Origin: CAZGSG01 sp964528095
GTDB taxonomy: Bacteria; Bacteroidota; Bacteroidia; Chitinophagales; Chitinophagaceae
Assembly (NCBI GenBank): GCA_964528095.1
Contig: CAZGSG010000041.1
Span: forward strand, 1-27,117
Length of the DNA stretch: 27,117 nt
Reading direction: 5' to 3'
Shown: positions 1-8,294 of the stretch, in pieces
Position numbering within the stretch: the first letter of the stretch is position 1
Layout: every line of letters starts with the position of its first letter
Program-made: the position numbers and the translations under genes
Notes under the pieces: model-generated
Databases searched by the model: none
What the model was told of the DNA's origin: nothing
The model's input: only the letters and a program-made list of their open reading frames with translations

Positions 1-418
1 CATGATGTCGCCAACCAGGGCCGTTCTTTAGTGTATGGGGCAACCTGGGGGCTTTGGTTTTTTGAAAAAAAAGGTAAAGCCCAAGTGCAATCAGGATAAT
101 ACTGAAAACGATATTAAAAAGATGTTTGGATATATAGCTGGTAGCAAGTGCTCCCAGTATGGATCCGGGAATGGTAAACAAGGCAAAAACACGGCCTGCT
201 TTATAGTCGATCCGTTTTGCCCTGGCATAGGCAATGGTTCCCGATAATGCGTTGGCAGCCACTACGGCGATGGAAATGGCCGTTACTACTTCGGGTTTGA
301 AATCCGGGTTGGTAAAAAGCAGGATGGGCACCAATATAAAACCTCCGCCCGCACCTATCAATGTGCCCAGTGTACCAATGATAAACCCAATAAGAAGTAA
401 TACTATTAAATTATCCAT
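1..418 (-). CDS. TauE/SafE-family membrane permease, N-terminal part (cut by window edge)
   Basis: The reading frame from the ATG at 418 runs to the left edge without a stop (139 codons visible). The protein opens with a hydrophobic segment and the glycine-rich stretch GTLGTLIGAGGGF (residues 15-27), followed by a PEVVTAISMAVVAANALSGTIAY-like segment (42-64) and an AKRIDY loop (67-72), which is the pattern of the first half of TauE/SafE (DUF81) anion exporters. At least four membrane segments are visible. Family members export sulfite, sulfoacetate or related organosulfur anions, or are of unknown substrate; the sequence does not tell which. Usual length is about 250-270 residues, so roughly half is missing. 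The promoter region carries a clear inverted repeat (see 463-480). Family assignment is firm, substrate unknown. Confidence 0.82.
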   Translation of the reverse strand, partial: MDNLIVLLLIGFIIGTLGTLIGAGGGFILVPILLFTNPDFKPEVVTAISIAVVAANALSGTIAYARAKRIDYKAGRVFALFTIPGSILGALATSYISKHLFNIVFSIILIALGLYLFFQKTKAPRLPHTLKNGPGWRHH

Positions 419-462
419 CCTTTTTATATCAATAGAACATAGTTGAATATACCAGGTCCATT

Positions 463-480
463 TTTGAATAGTTATTCAAA
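463..480. promoter_or_regulatory. Operator-like inverted repeat TTTGAATA-GT-TATTCAAA
   Basis: This is a perfect 8-bp inverted repeat with a 2-bp centre, 45 bp upstream of the permease start. A further copy of the half-site TTGAATA lies at 443-449, exactly 21 bp (two helical turns) from the copy at 464-470. On the minus strand the repeat sits immediately downstream of a -7-like element (488-495), so a bound repressor would cover the start of transcription. ArsR-type and other winged-helix repressors use AT-rich palindromes of this kind, but no regulator gene is visible here. Function is inferred from position and symmetry. Confidence 0.45.
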
Positions 481-487
481 TAACATG

Positions 488-495
488 CAAATTTA
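488..495 (-). promoter_or_regulatory. Putative -7 promoter element (TAAATTTG) of the permease gene
   Basis: Read on the minus strand the bases are TAAATTTG, matching the Bacteroidota -7 consensus TAnnTTTG. It lies 70 bp upstream of the permease ATG. No convincing -33 TTTG was found at the expected spacing, so the call rests on the -7 match and its place next to the inverted repeat. Confidence 0.35.
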
Positions 496-544
496 TGCCA
501 GATGGGGGATATCAGGAAACTATGATGACAGGGAAAGTGTAGCT

Positions 545-1237
545 TCAGGACAGGTTTGCAAGCTTTAACAACTGCTCTTTATAACTTAATCCAATAGGAA
601 GCGATATATTATTTAGTTCTATCTGCTGACTATGAATAGCAATGATGGATTTTACTGAAACGATATAGGAACGATGCACCCGTACGAACTGGGCTGGGGG
701 TAATAGCTCTTCAAACGCCTTCATTGTAAACGATATGATGATAGTAGAATCCTTTAGATGGATTTTAATATAATTCTGCATGCTCTCAATATAGAAGATG
801 TCTGCGAATTGTACTTTTAGCAATTTGTTGTCCTGTTTTACAAATACATAATCAACTTTCTCCTGCTGTATTGTTGGTTTTTTTTCCCGTAGTCTTTCTT
901 TTGCTTTATCTATTGATACCAGTAACCTCGGAAAGGAGATCGGTTTCATCAGAAAATCAACCACATTCAATTCATATCCTTCCAACGCATATTTATCAAA
1001 CGCGGTGGTAAAAATGACCAGCGGCGGATTTTTTAATGAACGCAAAAAATCCGTTCCGGATACGACGGGCATCCGGATGTCCAGAAACATGAGATCAACT
1101 GTTGTCGTCTGCAATGCTTCATAAGCTTCCATGGCGTTACGACAAAGATGACCGACGGTACAACCGGGAATGCTTGAAAGAAAGGTCTGTAATAATTTTC
1201 TTGACTGCGGTTCGTCATCAACGATGATGCATTGCAT
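545..1237 (-). CDS. LytTR-family response regulator
   Basis: A 230-residue two-domain response regulator. The N-terminal receiver domain (about 1-118) has the acidic pair D7/D8, the phospho-acceptor D53 in the FLDIRMP motif, the T in FTTAFD and the lysine in KPISFP. The C-terminal LytTR DNA-binding domain (about 125-228) has the typical KVQFADIFYIESMQNYIKIH and FVRVHRSYIVSV stretches. LytTR domains bind DNA through beta-strands, often as pairs of direct repeats. The ATG lies inside the last codons of the upstream histidine kinase gene (20-bp overlap), so the two are probably translationally coupled and form one two-component system. Target genes are unknown; the divergent TlpA-domain gene is a neighbour but no binding site is proven. 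Confidence 0.93.
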   Translation of the reverse strand: MQCIIVDDEPQSRKLLQTFLSSIPGCTVGHLCRNAMEAYEALQTTTVDLMFLDIRMPVVSGTDFLRSLKNPPLVIFTTAFDKYALEGYELNVVDFLMKPISFPRLLVSIDKAKERLREKKPTIQQEKVDYVFVKQDNKLLKVQFADIFYIESMQNYIKIHLKDSTIIISFTMKAFEELLPPAQFVRVHRSYIVSVKSIIAIHSQQIELNNISLPIGLSYKEQLLKLANLS

Positions 1238-2381
1238 AAGCGGGCGGATAAATAGTTAAATCGACAGTAAAAACGTTTTTTTTATCTTCTATTTTTAACA
1301 AATGGCGGCCTGGAAAATAGTGCTGAAGCCTTTTGCGTACATTCTGCAGCCCAATGCCTCCATCGACCCTGTTTACTCGCACATATGAATTGCTGATGAA
1401 CAGGTGCAATATATCATTTTCGGTACTTAATCGCAGATGCAGGTTTGCTTCGGCCAGGTCTGCACTGTATTTAAATGCGTTTTCTACCAAGGGCATTAGC
1501 AGCAGGGCTGGCAACATAAAGCTCAGCGAGCCATCATTAATGGCTGTATTGATCTCGGATTTTTCGTCATAACGGATGCTTTCTACAGCAATATAATTTT
1601 TAAGCAGGGTGGTTTCCTGTTGAAGTGTTACAAATTCTCCGTGCCCCTCATACAACGAAAACCGTAGTAATCCCGCCAGCCTGTTCAATAATTCAATGGA
1701 TTTTTCTTTTTCATCATGCACGATATAAGATTGCAGGTTGTTCAACGAATTAAAAAGCAGGTGAGGGTTTATCTGGGCTTTCAGAAAGTTCAACTCCAGT
1801 TGTATATTGTCTTTCTCCAACTGTGTTTTTTGTAATTGCGAACGGTATGCATATCGCAAAAATTTTAATGTAAGAGAAATATAAATGATTGATATCAGTC
1901 CGGTGATACTGCTAAAAAAACCGGTGAGAAGTCTGTATGGCTGTAGTTGATTCTTGTAGAAATTACTCCAAAAATCCTGCCCCGCAAACCAGCCACCTGA
2001 TTCTTTATAATGTTCAACGAGCAGGCTGATATGGTAGGTTCTCAAAAGAATGGCGAGGATATAATAAGCTATGAAAAATAAAAAGGCCGCTATCCATCTC
2101 CGATGTCGTAAAAGTGGGATGAAGCCATATACCAGGGGATAAAATAGCGAAAGAGAAAGAACAATGCCGGTAAAAGTGATGGAGAAAGTTTGAATAGGTT
2201 CGATATGTACAATCAGGCTTTCCCGAAGCCAGAAAAACAGCAGGAAGATCCAGAAGCCGGTATGTAGCAAAAGACGATAACGCCAATCGCTAAAAGAACG
2301 TTGCCAAATGGTCGTTATCCATTTCTTTCCTTGCGGGAAAGACCATGTCGTATTTTTTGCGGAAATGATTGTTGTGTTCAT
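1218..2381 (-). CDS. LytS/YehU-type sensor histidine kinase
   Basis: A membrane histidine kinase of the His_kinase (PF06580) family, which partners LytTR regulators. Numbering from the ATG at 2381: four membrane helices (about 36-52, 66-90, 96-113, 152-173), a short coiled coil, the phospho-acceptor region QINPHLLFNSLNNL with H207, the ATP-binding N-box LVENAFKYS (about 298-306) and the glycine motif GGIGL (341-345). No separate periplasmic sensor domain is present, so the signal is probably sensed in the membrane. Start choice: the frame is open up to a GTG at 2495, and ATGs occur at 2390 and 2381; a GGAAG sits 10 nt before the ATG at 2381, which I prefer. The 3' end overlaps the response regulator gene by 20 bp. 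Confidence 0.9.
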   Translation of the reverse strand: MNTTIISAKNTTWSFPQGKKWITTIWQRSFSDWRYRLLLHTGFWIFLLFFWLRESLIVHIEPIQTFSITFTGIVLSLSLFYPLVYGFIPLLRHRRWIAAFLFFIAYYILAILLRTYHISLLVEHYKESGGWFAGQDFWSNFYKNQLQPYRLLTGFFSSITGLISIIYISLTLKFLRYAYRSQLQKTQLEKDNIQLELNFLKAQINPHLLFNSLNNLQSYIVHDEKEKSIELLNRLAGLLRFSLYEGHGEFVTLQQETTLLKNYIAVESIRYDEKSEINTAINDGSLSFMLPALLLMPLVENAFKYSADLAEANLHLRLSTENDILHLFISNSYVRVNRVDGGIGLQNVRKRLQHYFPGRHLLKIEDKKNVFTVDLTIYPPAYAMHHR

Positions 2382-2401
2382 ATCAGGCATTCTTCCATAA
2401 A

Positions 2402-2419
2402 TGTCAATAATTTTTGACA
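2402..2419. promoter_or_regulatory. Inverted repeat TGTCAA-N6-TTGACA upstream of the kinase gene
   Basis: Perfect 6-bp arms separated by 6 bp lie about 20 bp upstream of the preferred kinase start, in the region between the kinase gene and the divergent TlpA-domain gene. The position fits an autoregulatory operator. It is AT-rich and short, so chance is possible. Confidence 0.22.
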
Positions 2420-2610
2420 AATACCATAAATCACTGACGAATAAGCTGCCTGGGCTGCTCAATATTGCCTTATAGCTGACGAGTGAAATTGACACCCGTC
2501 CGTTCGCTGCATATCCGTCTGCAAAGTATATTGATCAGGTTTTTTTCTTTACCGGTCAATCAGATTTCGATGATTGCGCACTACTTTATTCTTTTGATAA
2601 AAATAATAGT

Positions 2611-4446
2611 ATGCCACCATTGATCTGCTTTGCTTTTCGCATTACAAAAATAGCATTCTGCTGCTGCATGTTATTTACAAAACAAGCCATCAGCCAGGCC
2701 GGAAGTTTATCACCTGCAAATCCTGTAGCAGGGGATACACTTCGTATAGGGTATAATATGCAGGACACATCTGCCGGATTAAAAGGCGAGGAGACAATCT
2801 ATACAAAGATCACCACTTATGCACAGGATGGTTCTTACCAATGGTATACCCTGCAGCTTTCGGGGGCTCAGGGATCTGCGCGATCGTTTGTAGTGCCCGC
2901 ATCCGCAGCATCTATATCAATCCGTTTCTACACATTAAATAAAGACGATGACAGGGCAGCGCTCAAAACATACATATATGATAAAGATCGTCGTACACCG
3001 GTAAGCGGCGCTTATTTTGACAGTTTTTTTACCGGAGATCCCGGCCCTTATTTCGAAAAAGAAATAAAAGGGCATCCCTTGAATTACCTGGCGTATGGAA
3101 AATACTTTAATGTAGTATCAATGGTTAAAGTACCGGATGAAAGCAAAAAGATCATTGACTCGTTATTGCAGCCCCTGGAAAAATTATACTATGATAAAAA
3201 AAACGCTTCAGCTGGATTGCTGGCTGCATTATGTGTCGGCTATGCAAAAACCGGTAAACTTACGGCAGCTAAATCGATGCTTTTTCATTTGTTTGAATTA
3301 TTTCCACAAACGCAGGAGACATCGCTGGCATTTACCCTTTATAATTACGAGTATTATAAAGCGACCAGCAAGCAGATAGAGGAAGATGTAAGACAAAAGC
3401 TTATGGTCATTTTTAAGAAATGGCCCGATGCCGCCCTGACTGGAGATACAAATGTGACTTATTATCTCTCTAAAGAAAAAGATATGACGGTTGCTGATTT
3501 TGAAAGAGCGCTAAAACCGCGCTACAGGGAGGGGTCTATTCCTTATTATGGCTTCGACCTGTTACCCGGCATCTATATCGACCGTAATCAAAACCTTGAC
3601 AGTGCCAGGGCAATGCTGATGAAGATCATTGGAATTTTCCAGGACGGAACGATTAATCACCAATACCGGTTATCTTCCAATCATTACCGGCTATATATGC
3701 CTTTATTACTGCAAAAGCTTTCCTCTCTTGATCTTTTGCAAAAACAATACAATGACGCGATCATTCATTCAACCACAGGCATTGAACTGGTAGGGGGAAG
3801 CAATAATGAAGGTAATTTTCTGCCTGATCTTTTACAACTAAGAGCGACAGCATTTACTAAAACCGGTAATATGGTGATGGCGCTGGAAGACTATAAATTG
3901 TTATACAAGACCGGGAAAAATGACGCGCTGGATTCTATTAAGAAAATAATTGCCTATTGTAGTAGCGATAAAAACGGGTATGATGCATTTGTGGCCGCTT
4001 TGCAAAATAAAGTAACAATACCCAACACGGGTAAATTTGTGGCCGCACCGGCATTTACGGGTAAAGATCTACAGGGTCGTACAATACAACTATCAGCACT
4101 GAAAGGCAAAATAGTGCTGATAAATTTTTGGGGTACGGGCTGCGGCCCCTGCATAGGAGAAATGCCTGAATTAAACAGGCTTGTACAAAAATACCAACAC
4201 AATGATAGCGTGGCATTCCTGGCCATCACTGGTGATGAAACGATCCGTTTAAAACAATTCTTCAAAAAAAGGACCTTTCTTTATACGATAGTGAATGAGG
4301 CCGGTAATGTAAGCAATGCATATGAAGTGGAAAGCCTGCCCGTACATATTGTGATTGGCAAAAACGGCGAGGTGCTGAATCGATCAATAGGCGCAAGAGA
4401 GGATATTTTTGATTACCTGGATAAGATCATAGCGCACAACTTATAA
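2611..4446 (+). CDS. Secreted multidomain protein with C-terminal TlpA-type thioredoxin domain
   Basis: A 611-residue protein with a signal-peptide-like N terminus (hydrophobic ITKIAFCCCMLF, cleavage likely after AISQA near residue 30). Residues about 35-110 look like a beta-rich domain. Residues about 170-460 are helical and resemble TPR-type repeats (alternating YNDAIIHSTTGIEL, MALEDYKLLYKTG). The C-terminal domain (about 475-611) is TlpA/AhpC-like: GKDLQGRTIQLSALKGK, then VLINFWGTGCGPC with redox cysteines C511 and C514, then the cis-proline P577 in SLPVHIV. Such proteins are periplasmic or outer-surface thiol-disulfide oxidoreductases in Bacteroidota, used for disulfide reduction or cytochrome maturation. 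The gene is divergent from the LytS/LytTR pair, which may regulate it. The domain at the C terminus is firm; the physiological substrate is unknown. Confidence 0.85.
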   Translation: MPPLICFAFRITKIAFCCCMLFTKQAISQAGSLSPANPVAGDTLRIGYNMQDTSAGLKGEETIYTKITTYAQDGSYQWYTLQLSGAQGSARSFVVPASAASISIRFYTLNKDDDRAALKTYIYDKDRRTPVSGAYFDSFFTGDPGPYFEKEIKGHPLNYLAYGKYFNVVSMVKVPDESKKIIDSLLQPLEKLYYDKKNASAGLLAALCVGYAKTGKLTAAKSMLFHLFELFPQTQETSLAFTLYNYEYYKATSKQIEEDVRQKLMVIFKKWPDAALTGDTNVTYYLSKEKDMTVADFERALKPRYREGSIPYYGFDLLPGIYIDRNQNLDSARAMLMKIIGIFQDGTINHQYRLSSNHYRLYMPLLLQKLSSLDLLQKQYNDAIIHSTTGIELVGGSNNEGNFLPDLLQLRATAFTKTGNMVMALEDYKLLYKTGKNDALDSIKKIIAYCSSDKNGYDAFVAALQNKVTIPNTGKFVAAPAFTGKDLQGRTIQLSALKGKIVLINFWGTGCGPCIGEMPELNRLVQKYQHNDSVAFLAITGDETIRLKQFFKKRTFLYTIVNEAGNVSNAYEVESLPVHIVIGKNGEVLNRSIGAREDIFDYLDKIIAHNL

Positions 4447-4515
4447 TGAGCCTCAAAATTTTGATGATCCGTATTTGTTGAATAATGGGTTAAATATTGG
4501 TAAATAGATGTAGTA

Positions 4516-4668
4516 ATGAGTACTATTTTACCGGGTAGCACCTATTCTTCGAACAGCCTGATCGAATACATGTTGCCGGGTCAGTATTATATAAAGCAGC
4601 CGGTTTTATTGGAGGTAAGAGTTAGAAGGAACAAGCTCTTATATGGTTTAAACGGGAGTAAGGGGTAA
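4516..4668 (+). CDS. Possible small protein, 50 residues, unknown
   Basis: An ATG-to-TAA frame of 50 codons lies alone in the 269-bp gap between the TlpA-domain gene and the ABC exporter. The product begins MSTILPGSTYSSNS and ends with a basic stretch (VRVRRNKLLYGLNGSKG). No signal peptide, membrane segment or known motif is visible and there is no obvious ribosome binding site. It may be a genuine small gene, a remnant or chance; I keep it because the gap otherwise holds nothing recognisable. Confidence 0.2.
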   Translation: MSTILPGSTYSSNSLIEYMLPGQYYIKQPVLLEVRVRRNKLLYGLNGSKG

Positions 4669-4715
4669 ATAGGGTATATTAGTATTCCGTTTCCCAAACC
4701 CAATAACCAAACACA

Positions 4716-6737
4716 ATGGCTGCTGATACGAAGGCAAAGAAAAATGCATGGACCAATATATATCGGTTGGTACAGCCATACAAAAAAAGGATCGCGCTCG
4801 TCTTTTTTATCAGTCTCCTGGCTACTGCCGTCACGCTGGTAGAGCCGCTTATTTACCGGGAAGCCATCAATGATATAGCAGGACTGTTTGTACAGAAAGC
4901 AAGAAATGATGTAAAAAAGGAGATGGGCGTTGAGACGGAAGCAGATGATGGACCAATCGCGGGGTTTATAGAAAAAAAGTTTGAAGGTAAAAAAGAAATA
5001 CTAGCTGATACAGTCAAAAAAGCAGGGAGTCATCCGTCAAAAGCGGTAAAAAAGAAACAACGGGTAAAAGAACCGCATCGTGCCAACCATGTTGCGCCGC
5101 GTACCCCGCATGAAGTTTTTGATACGTTGAAATGGGCAGTAATAGCCCTGTTCATTGTCAATCTGCTGGGGCTTATATTCTGGTGGATAGGGGAGAATAT
5201 GAATGTAAGGATATCCTGTCTTATCGAACGAAAGTTTATCCGGCGAACTTTTAGTCATGTGTTAAAATTGCCACTGGCTTTTTTTGCAAAGAGATCCAGT
5301 GCCGCCCTGCACAAACAAATAGATCAGTCGGAGGAGATCTCAGGTACGGTCACTTATTTTACAAAGGATATATTCCCTGAAATTGTAAGTCTTGTAGGCA
5401 TTATAGCTATCATGTTCTGGCAAAATTATGTGCTGGCCCTGTTGTCGCTGGCAATGGTGCCTTTTTATATACTAATAACCATTCGGTCCACCAAAAAACT
5501 CGAAATGAGCCTTGACGGCTATTATGAAAAGTGGGAGGAGTTCTCAACCAGTATGCAGGACGCATTAGCCGGGATTAAGACCGTTAAGCTGTCAGGTGCT
5601 GAACAAAGAGAGGTGGAAAGGCTGGACGGACAGGCTGGGGCCGCTTACCGGGATTATATAAAGCGATCGCTTCTGTCCAATAAGTATTCTTTCTGGCAGG
5701 TGTTGCTTACACATTTATCGACTGCGCTGGTGCTTACCTATGGTGGTTACCTGGCATTGAATCATAAGTTAACACCGGGTGATGTAGTAATGTTTGTGGC
5801 TTATCTGGACATGTTGTACAGTCCCATAGATAATCTCGCTAGTATCTGGGCCGAGGTTCAGCAAAATGTGTCTTCCGTTGCAAGGGCATTTAAATTACTT
5901 GACACAAATACAGAAGAGCAGGAGGGGAGGGAACTGATGATAGAAAGGGGGAAAGTGGAATTCAGGAATGTTCAGTTTGGGTACAATCCCGACCGGCAAA
6001 TATTAAAAGGCTTATCCTTTATTGCTGCTCCGGGAAAAATAACTGCATTTGTCGGTACATCCGGGGGAGGCAAGACCACCACGGTGGATTTATTATTAAA
6101 ATTGTTTGAGCCCCAGGCCGGTGAAATTCTTATTGACGAACAAAGACTGTCCGAACTGGACGGGGCTTCTGTAAGAAGAAGCATAGGCATGGTTGCAGCG
6201 GACGGCGCCATATTCAGGGGTACGCTGGCGGATAATATACGCTATAAGAAACCAGGAGCCACGGATGATGAAGTAATGGCTGCGGCGATGGCTGCGGGTA
6301 TGCAGGCCACGCTGCAGCGATTGCCGGATGGCCTTCAAACAATTGTTGGGGAAAGCGGGTTCGGCTTATCTGTAGGAGAAGGCCAGCGGGTACAGATAGC
6401 AAGGGTGATCGTAGATAGACCAAAAATACTGATCATGGATGAAGCAACGGCCAACCTGGACTATGCCACGGAAGCAGAAGTGAAGAAAACGATATCGGAG
6501 ATACGAGTAAACAATACGGTCATTCTGATTGCTCATCGCTACTCAATGGTAAAAGACGCGGATCATGTAATTGTATTAGATGAAGGACAGGTAAAAGAAG
6601 AAGGCACACCGGATGAGCTAATTAAAAAGGGAGGCTGGTTTGCTGATTTTGCAGCTTCGGATGATGAGGAGGAGTATGAAGAAGAAACCGGCGAAGAGGA
6701 AGAGATGGATATGACAGAAGAAGACGCGGAGGAATAA
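4716..6737 (+). CDS. ABC exporter half-transporter (fused membrane and ATPase domains) with extended loop and acidic tail
   Basis: A 673-residue MsbA/lipid- or peptide-exporter-type ABC protein. The membrane domain has TM1 at about 25-45 and TM2 at about 137-160; between them is a roughly 90-residue, Lys-rich, charged stretch (about 50-136), much longer than the usual first external loop. The ATPase domain starts near residue 407. It has Walker A GTSGGGKTT (447-455), Walker B ILIMDE (D575, catalytic E576) and the H-loop LIAHR with H607. The ABC signature reads LSVGEGQR (551-558) instead of the usual LSGGQ-type sequence. The last 26 residues are almost entirely acidic (18 Asp/Glu). All catalytic residues are present, so it should be an active ATPase working as a homodimer or with a partner outside the window. 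Substrate unknown. The gene stands alone and ends at a strong terminator. Confidence 0.92.
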   Translation: MAADTKAKKNAWTNIYRLVQPYKKRIALVFFISLLATAVTLVEPLIYREAINDIAGLFVQKARNDVKKEMGVETEADDGPIAGFIEKKFEGKKEILADTVKKAGSHPSKAVKKKQRVKEPHRANHVAPRTPHEVFDTLKWAVIALFIVNLLGLIFWWIGENMNVRISCLIERKFIRRTFSHVLKLPLAFFAKRSSAALHKQIDQSEEISGTVTYFTKDIFPEIVSLVGIIAIMFWQNYVLALLSLAMVPFYILITIRSTKKLEMSLDGYYEKWEEFSTSMQDALAGIKTVKLSGAEQREVERLDGQAGAAYRDYIKRSLLSNKYSFWQVLLTHLSTALVLTYGGYLALNHKLTPGDVVMFVAYLDMLYSPIDNLASIWAEVQQNVSSVARAFKLLDTNTEEQEGRELMIERGKVEFRNVQFGYNPDRQILKGLSFIAAPGKITAFVGTSGGGKTTTVDLLLKLFEPQAGEILIDEQRLSELDGASVRRSIGMVAADGAIFRGTLADNIRYKKPGATDDEVMAAAMAAGMQATLQRLPDGLQTIVGESGFGLSVGEGQRVQIARVIVDRPKILIMDEATANLDYATEAEVKKTISEIRVNNTVILIAHRYSMVKDADHVIVLDEGQVKEEGTPDELIKKGGWFADFAASDDEEEYEEETGEEEEMDMTEEDAEE

Positions 6738-6780
6738 AAAAGGGCTTACTGCGTTCTGCAATTTGTAAGCCCCTTTATTT
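6736..6780. terminator. Bidirectional intrinsic terminator between convergent genes
   Basis: An 8-bp GC-rich stem (GGGCTTAC at 6742-6749 pairing with GTAAGCCC at 6765-6772) is followed on the plus strand by CTTTATTTATTT and preceded by AATAAAAAA, which gives a T-run on the minus strand. It lies between the ends of the ABC exporter gene and the GH30 gene, so it can stop transcription from both sides. Confidence 0.75.
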
Positions 6781-6803
6781 ATTTCTTTAAATACGAGTGT
6801 TCA

Positions 6804-8279
6804 TTACCAGATATATGTTGCTACCGAACCACCTTCGAGGGACGAAACAACCCATTTCCCATTGTATTTAATATTGAATATTACAGAAGTACTGCCATCA
6901 TTTTCTACGATCAGCACTCTTTTCCCTGCGGGAGTTTTAAAAGCTACATTATTTAAATTGCCGGCAGTAGTGCTTGAAATCCTTACAGAACCAGGAGGAG
7001 CAAATTTTGAGGCATGGGCGATGATATAGTAACCAACATTGCGGGTAAAGAGGCTGCTGCTTTCAATCGTAATAGCGCCCTTACAAACATTACAACCTCC
7101 GGGAGTATGCGGCCCAAATGTAGAATTGTTGGCTAAATTCCATTCAAGCGCATTCCTGCTCCAGTTACGCATAGAGCCAATGATCACATTCTTTAAATGC
7201 CATTTCAGGTCGCCGCCAAAATTGCCATTGGAAGGCGTGTATTGTTCAGTGAAGTAAAGCGCTTTGTCAGGGTGTGCTGTGCGTACAGTAGATAATGCGC
7301 TTATATCGCCAGCATATAAATGAAACGCGGAGCCATTTACAAATGATTTTGCTGCGGCATCATTTAAAATAGCGATAGGGTATTCAGGTTTATCGCAATT
7401 ATGATCATAGATGATGATCTTGGTAGTGATATTCGCTGCCTGGAATGCAGGGCCTAAGTGATTTTTTATGAAATCCGCCTGTTGTGTGGCAGTCATCAGC
7501 AGGCTTGGATTATTTCCCGGGTGCAGGGGTTCATTTTGCGGAGTGATCGCATCAATCGTAATGCCCTGGGCTTTCATTTGCTGGATGTATTTCACAAAGT
7601 ATTGCGCGTACACCGAATAATACTGTGGTAGCAAACTGCCACCTACAAAACTATTATTATCCTTCATCCATACCGGTGGTGACCAGGGACTACCCAGGAT
7701 CTTAATATTGGGGTTGATCAGTAATATCTCTTTTAAGAGAGGAATTACATCAGTCATGTCCGGCGCCAGGCTGAAGTTTGTTAAGTTAATATCAGTTTGC
7801 CCGACAGGTAAATCATTATAAGTAAAAGGCGCTGCGTTCAGATCGGAAGCTCCTATGCTGATCCGCAGATAACTTACAGAAATAGAAGTGGCAGAGGAGC
7901 CGAATAACTCCTGCAATAGTTCCTGCTTTTTAGAAGCGATCAATTGATTGATCACCTGGGCGCTTCCACCGGTAAGTGTATAACCAAAACCATCAATGGT
8001 CTGGAAGGTTGATGCTTCGTCTACTTCAATACTTGGATACAGGTTTGTAGAAGTACCAAATGCCAGGATATCTGTTTGTTTCTGGAGCTTTATCGATTCA
8101 TCTGATTTGGTAAGCCAGAAATCCATTTCATTTACAGGTGTCGGCGGCGGGTCTACCGGCGGCGGCGTAGTATCTGAAGAATGCTTACAGTTGATAAATA
8201 AAAGGGCGATCGCACTTACCAGAAAAAAATGTTTGAAGCTGTTCATCATTTTTTTATTCGTTTTCATACGTATAGTCAT
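6804..8279 (-). CDS. GH30-family glucanase, outer-membrane lipoprotein (probable endo-beta-1,6-glucanase)
   Basis: A 491-residue lipoprotein: hydrophobic N terminus and lipobox LLFIN-C with C31, then a Pro/Thr linker (TTPPPVDPPPTP). GH30 hallmarks follow: QTIDGFGYTLTGG, the LRISIGASDL strand, SPWSPPVWMK, the general acid E250 in AITPQNEP, and the nucleophile E345 in LYFTEQY. The C-terminal beta domain begins near SKFAPPGSVRI. GH30 enzymes split beta-1,6-glucan, glucosylceramide or xylan; with two GH16 laminarinase-like neighbours, beta-1,6-glucan side chains or backbones (GH30_3-like) are the best guess. Last gene of the PUL operon, 15 bp after the GH16 gene. Alternative in-frame ATGs at 8267 and 8249/8246 are possible starts. 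Subfamily is inferred, not proven. Confidence 0.88.
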   Translation of the reverse strand: MTIRMKTNKKMMNSFKHFFLVSAIALLFINCKHSSDTTPPPVDPPPTPVNEMDFWLTKSDESIKLQKQTDILAFGTSTNLYPSIEVDEASTFQTIDGFGYTLTGGSAQVINQLIASKKQELLQELFGSSATSISVSYLRISIGASDLNAAPFTYNDLPVGQTDINLTNFSLAPDMTDVIPLLKEILLINPNIKILGSPWSPPVWMKDNNSFVGGSLLPQYYSVYAQYFVKYIQQMKAQGITIDAITPQNEPLHPGNNPSLLMTATQQADFIKNHLGPAFQAANITTKIIIYDHNCDKPEYPIAILNDAAAKSFVNGSAFHLYAGDISALSTVRTAHPDKALYFTEQYTPSNGNFGGDLKWHLKNVIIGSMRNWSRNALEWNLANNSTFGPHTPGGCNVCKGAITIESSSLFTRNVGYYIIAHASKFAPPGSVRISSTTAGNLNNVAFKTPAGKRVLIVENDGSTSVIFNIKYNGKWVVSSLEGGSVATYIW

Positions 8280-8294
8280 AAAATTGTCTCTGTC

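Noticed and set aside
35..446. Two plus-strand open frames of 70 residues
   Set aside because: They lie opposite the TauE/SafE-type frame, whose minus-strand product has the family's glycine-rich and membrane motifs; the plus-strand products are low-complexity mirror sequences.
2382..2495. GTG at 2495 as start of the histidine kinase
   Set aside because: It would add 38 residues with no recognisable feature and would cover the likely promoter and the inverted repeat; ATGs at 2390 and 2381 are preceded by GGAAG.
8141..8170. GGCGGCGGG-type short repeats
   Set aside because: They code for the Pro/Thr linker of the GH30 lipoprotein and are explained by that low-complexity peptide.
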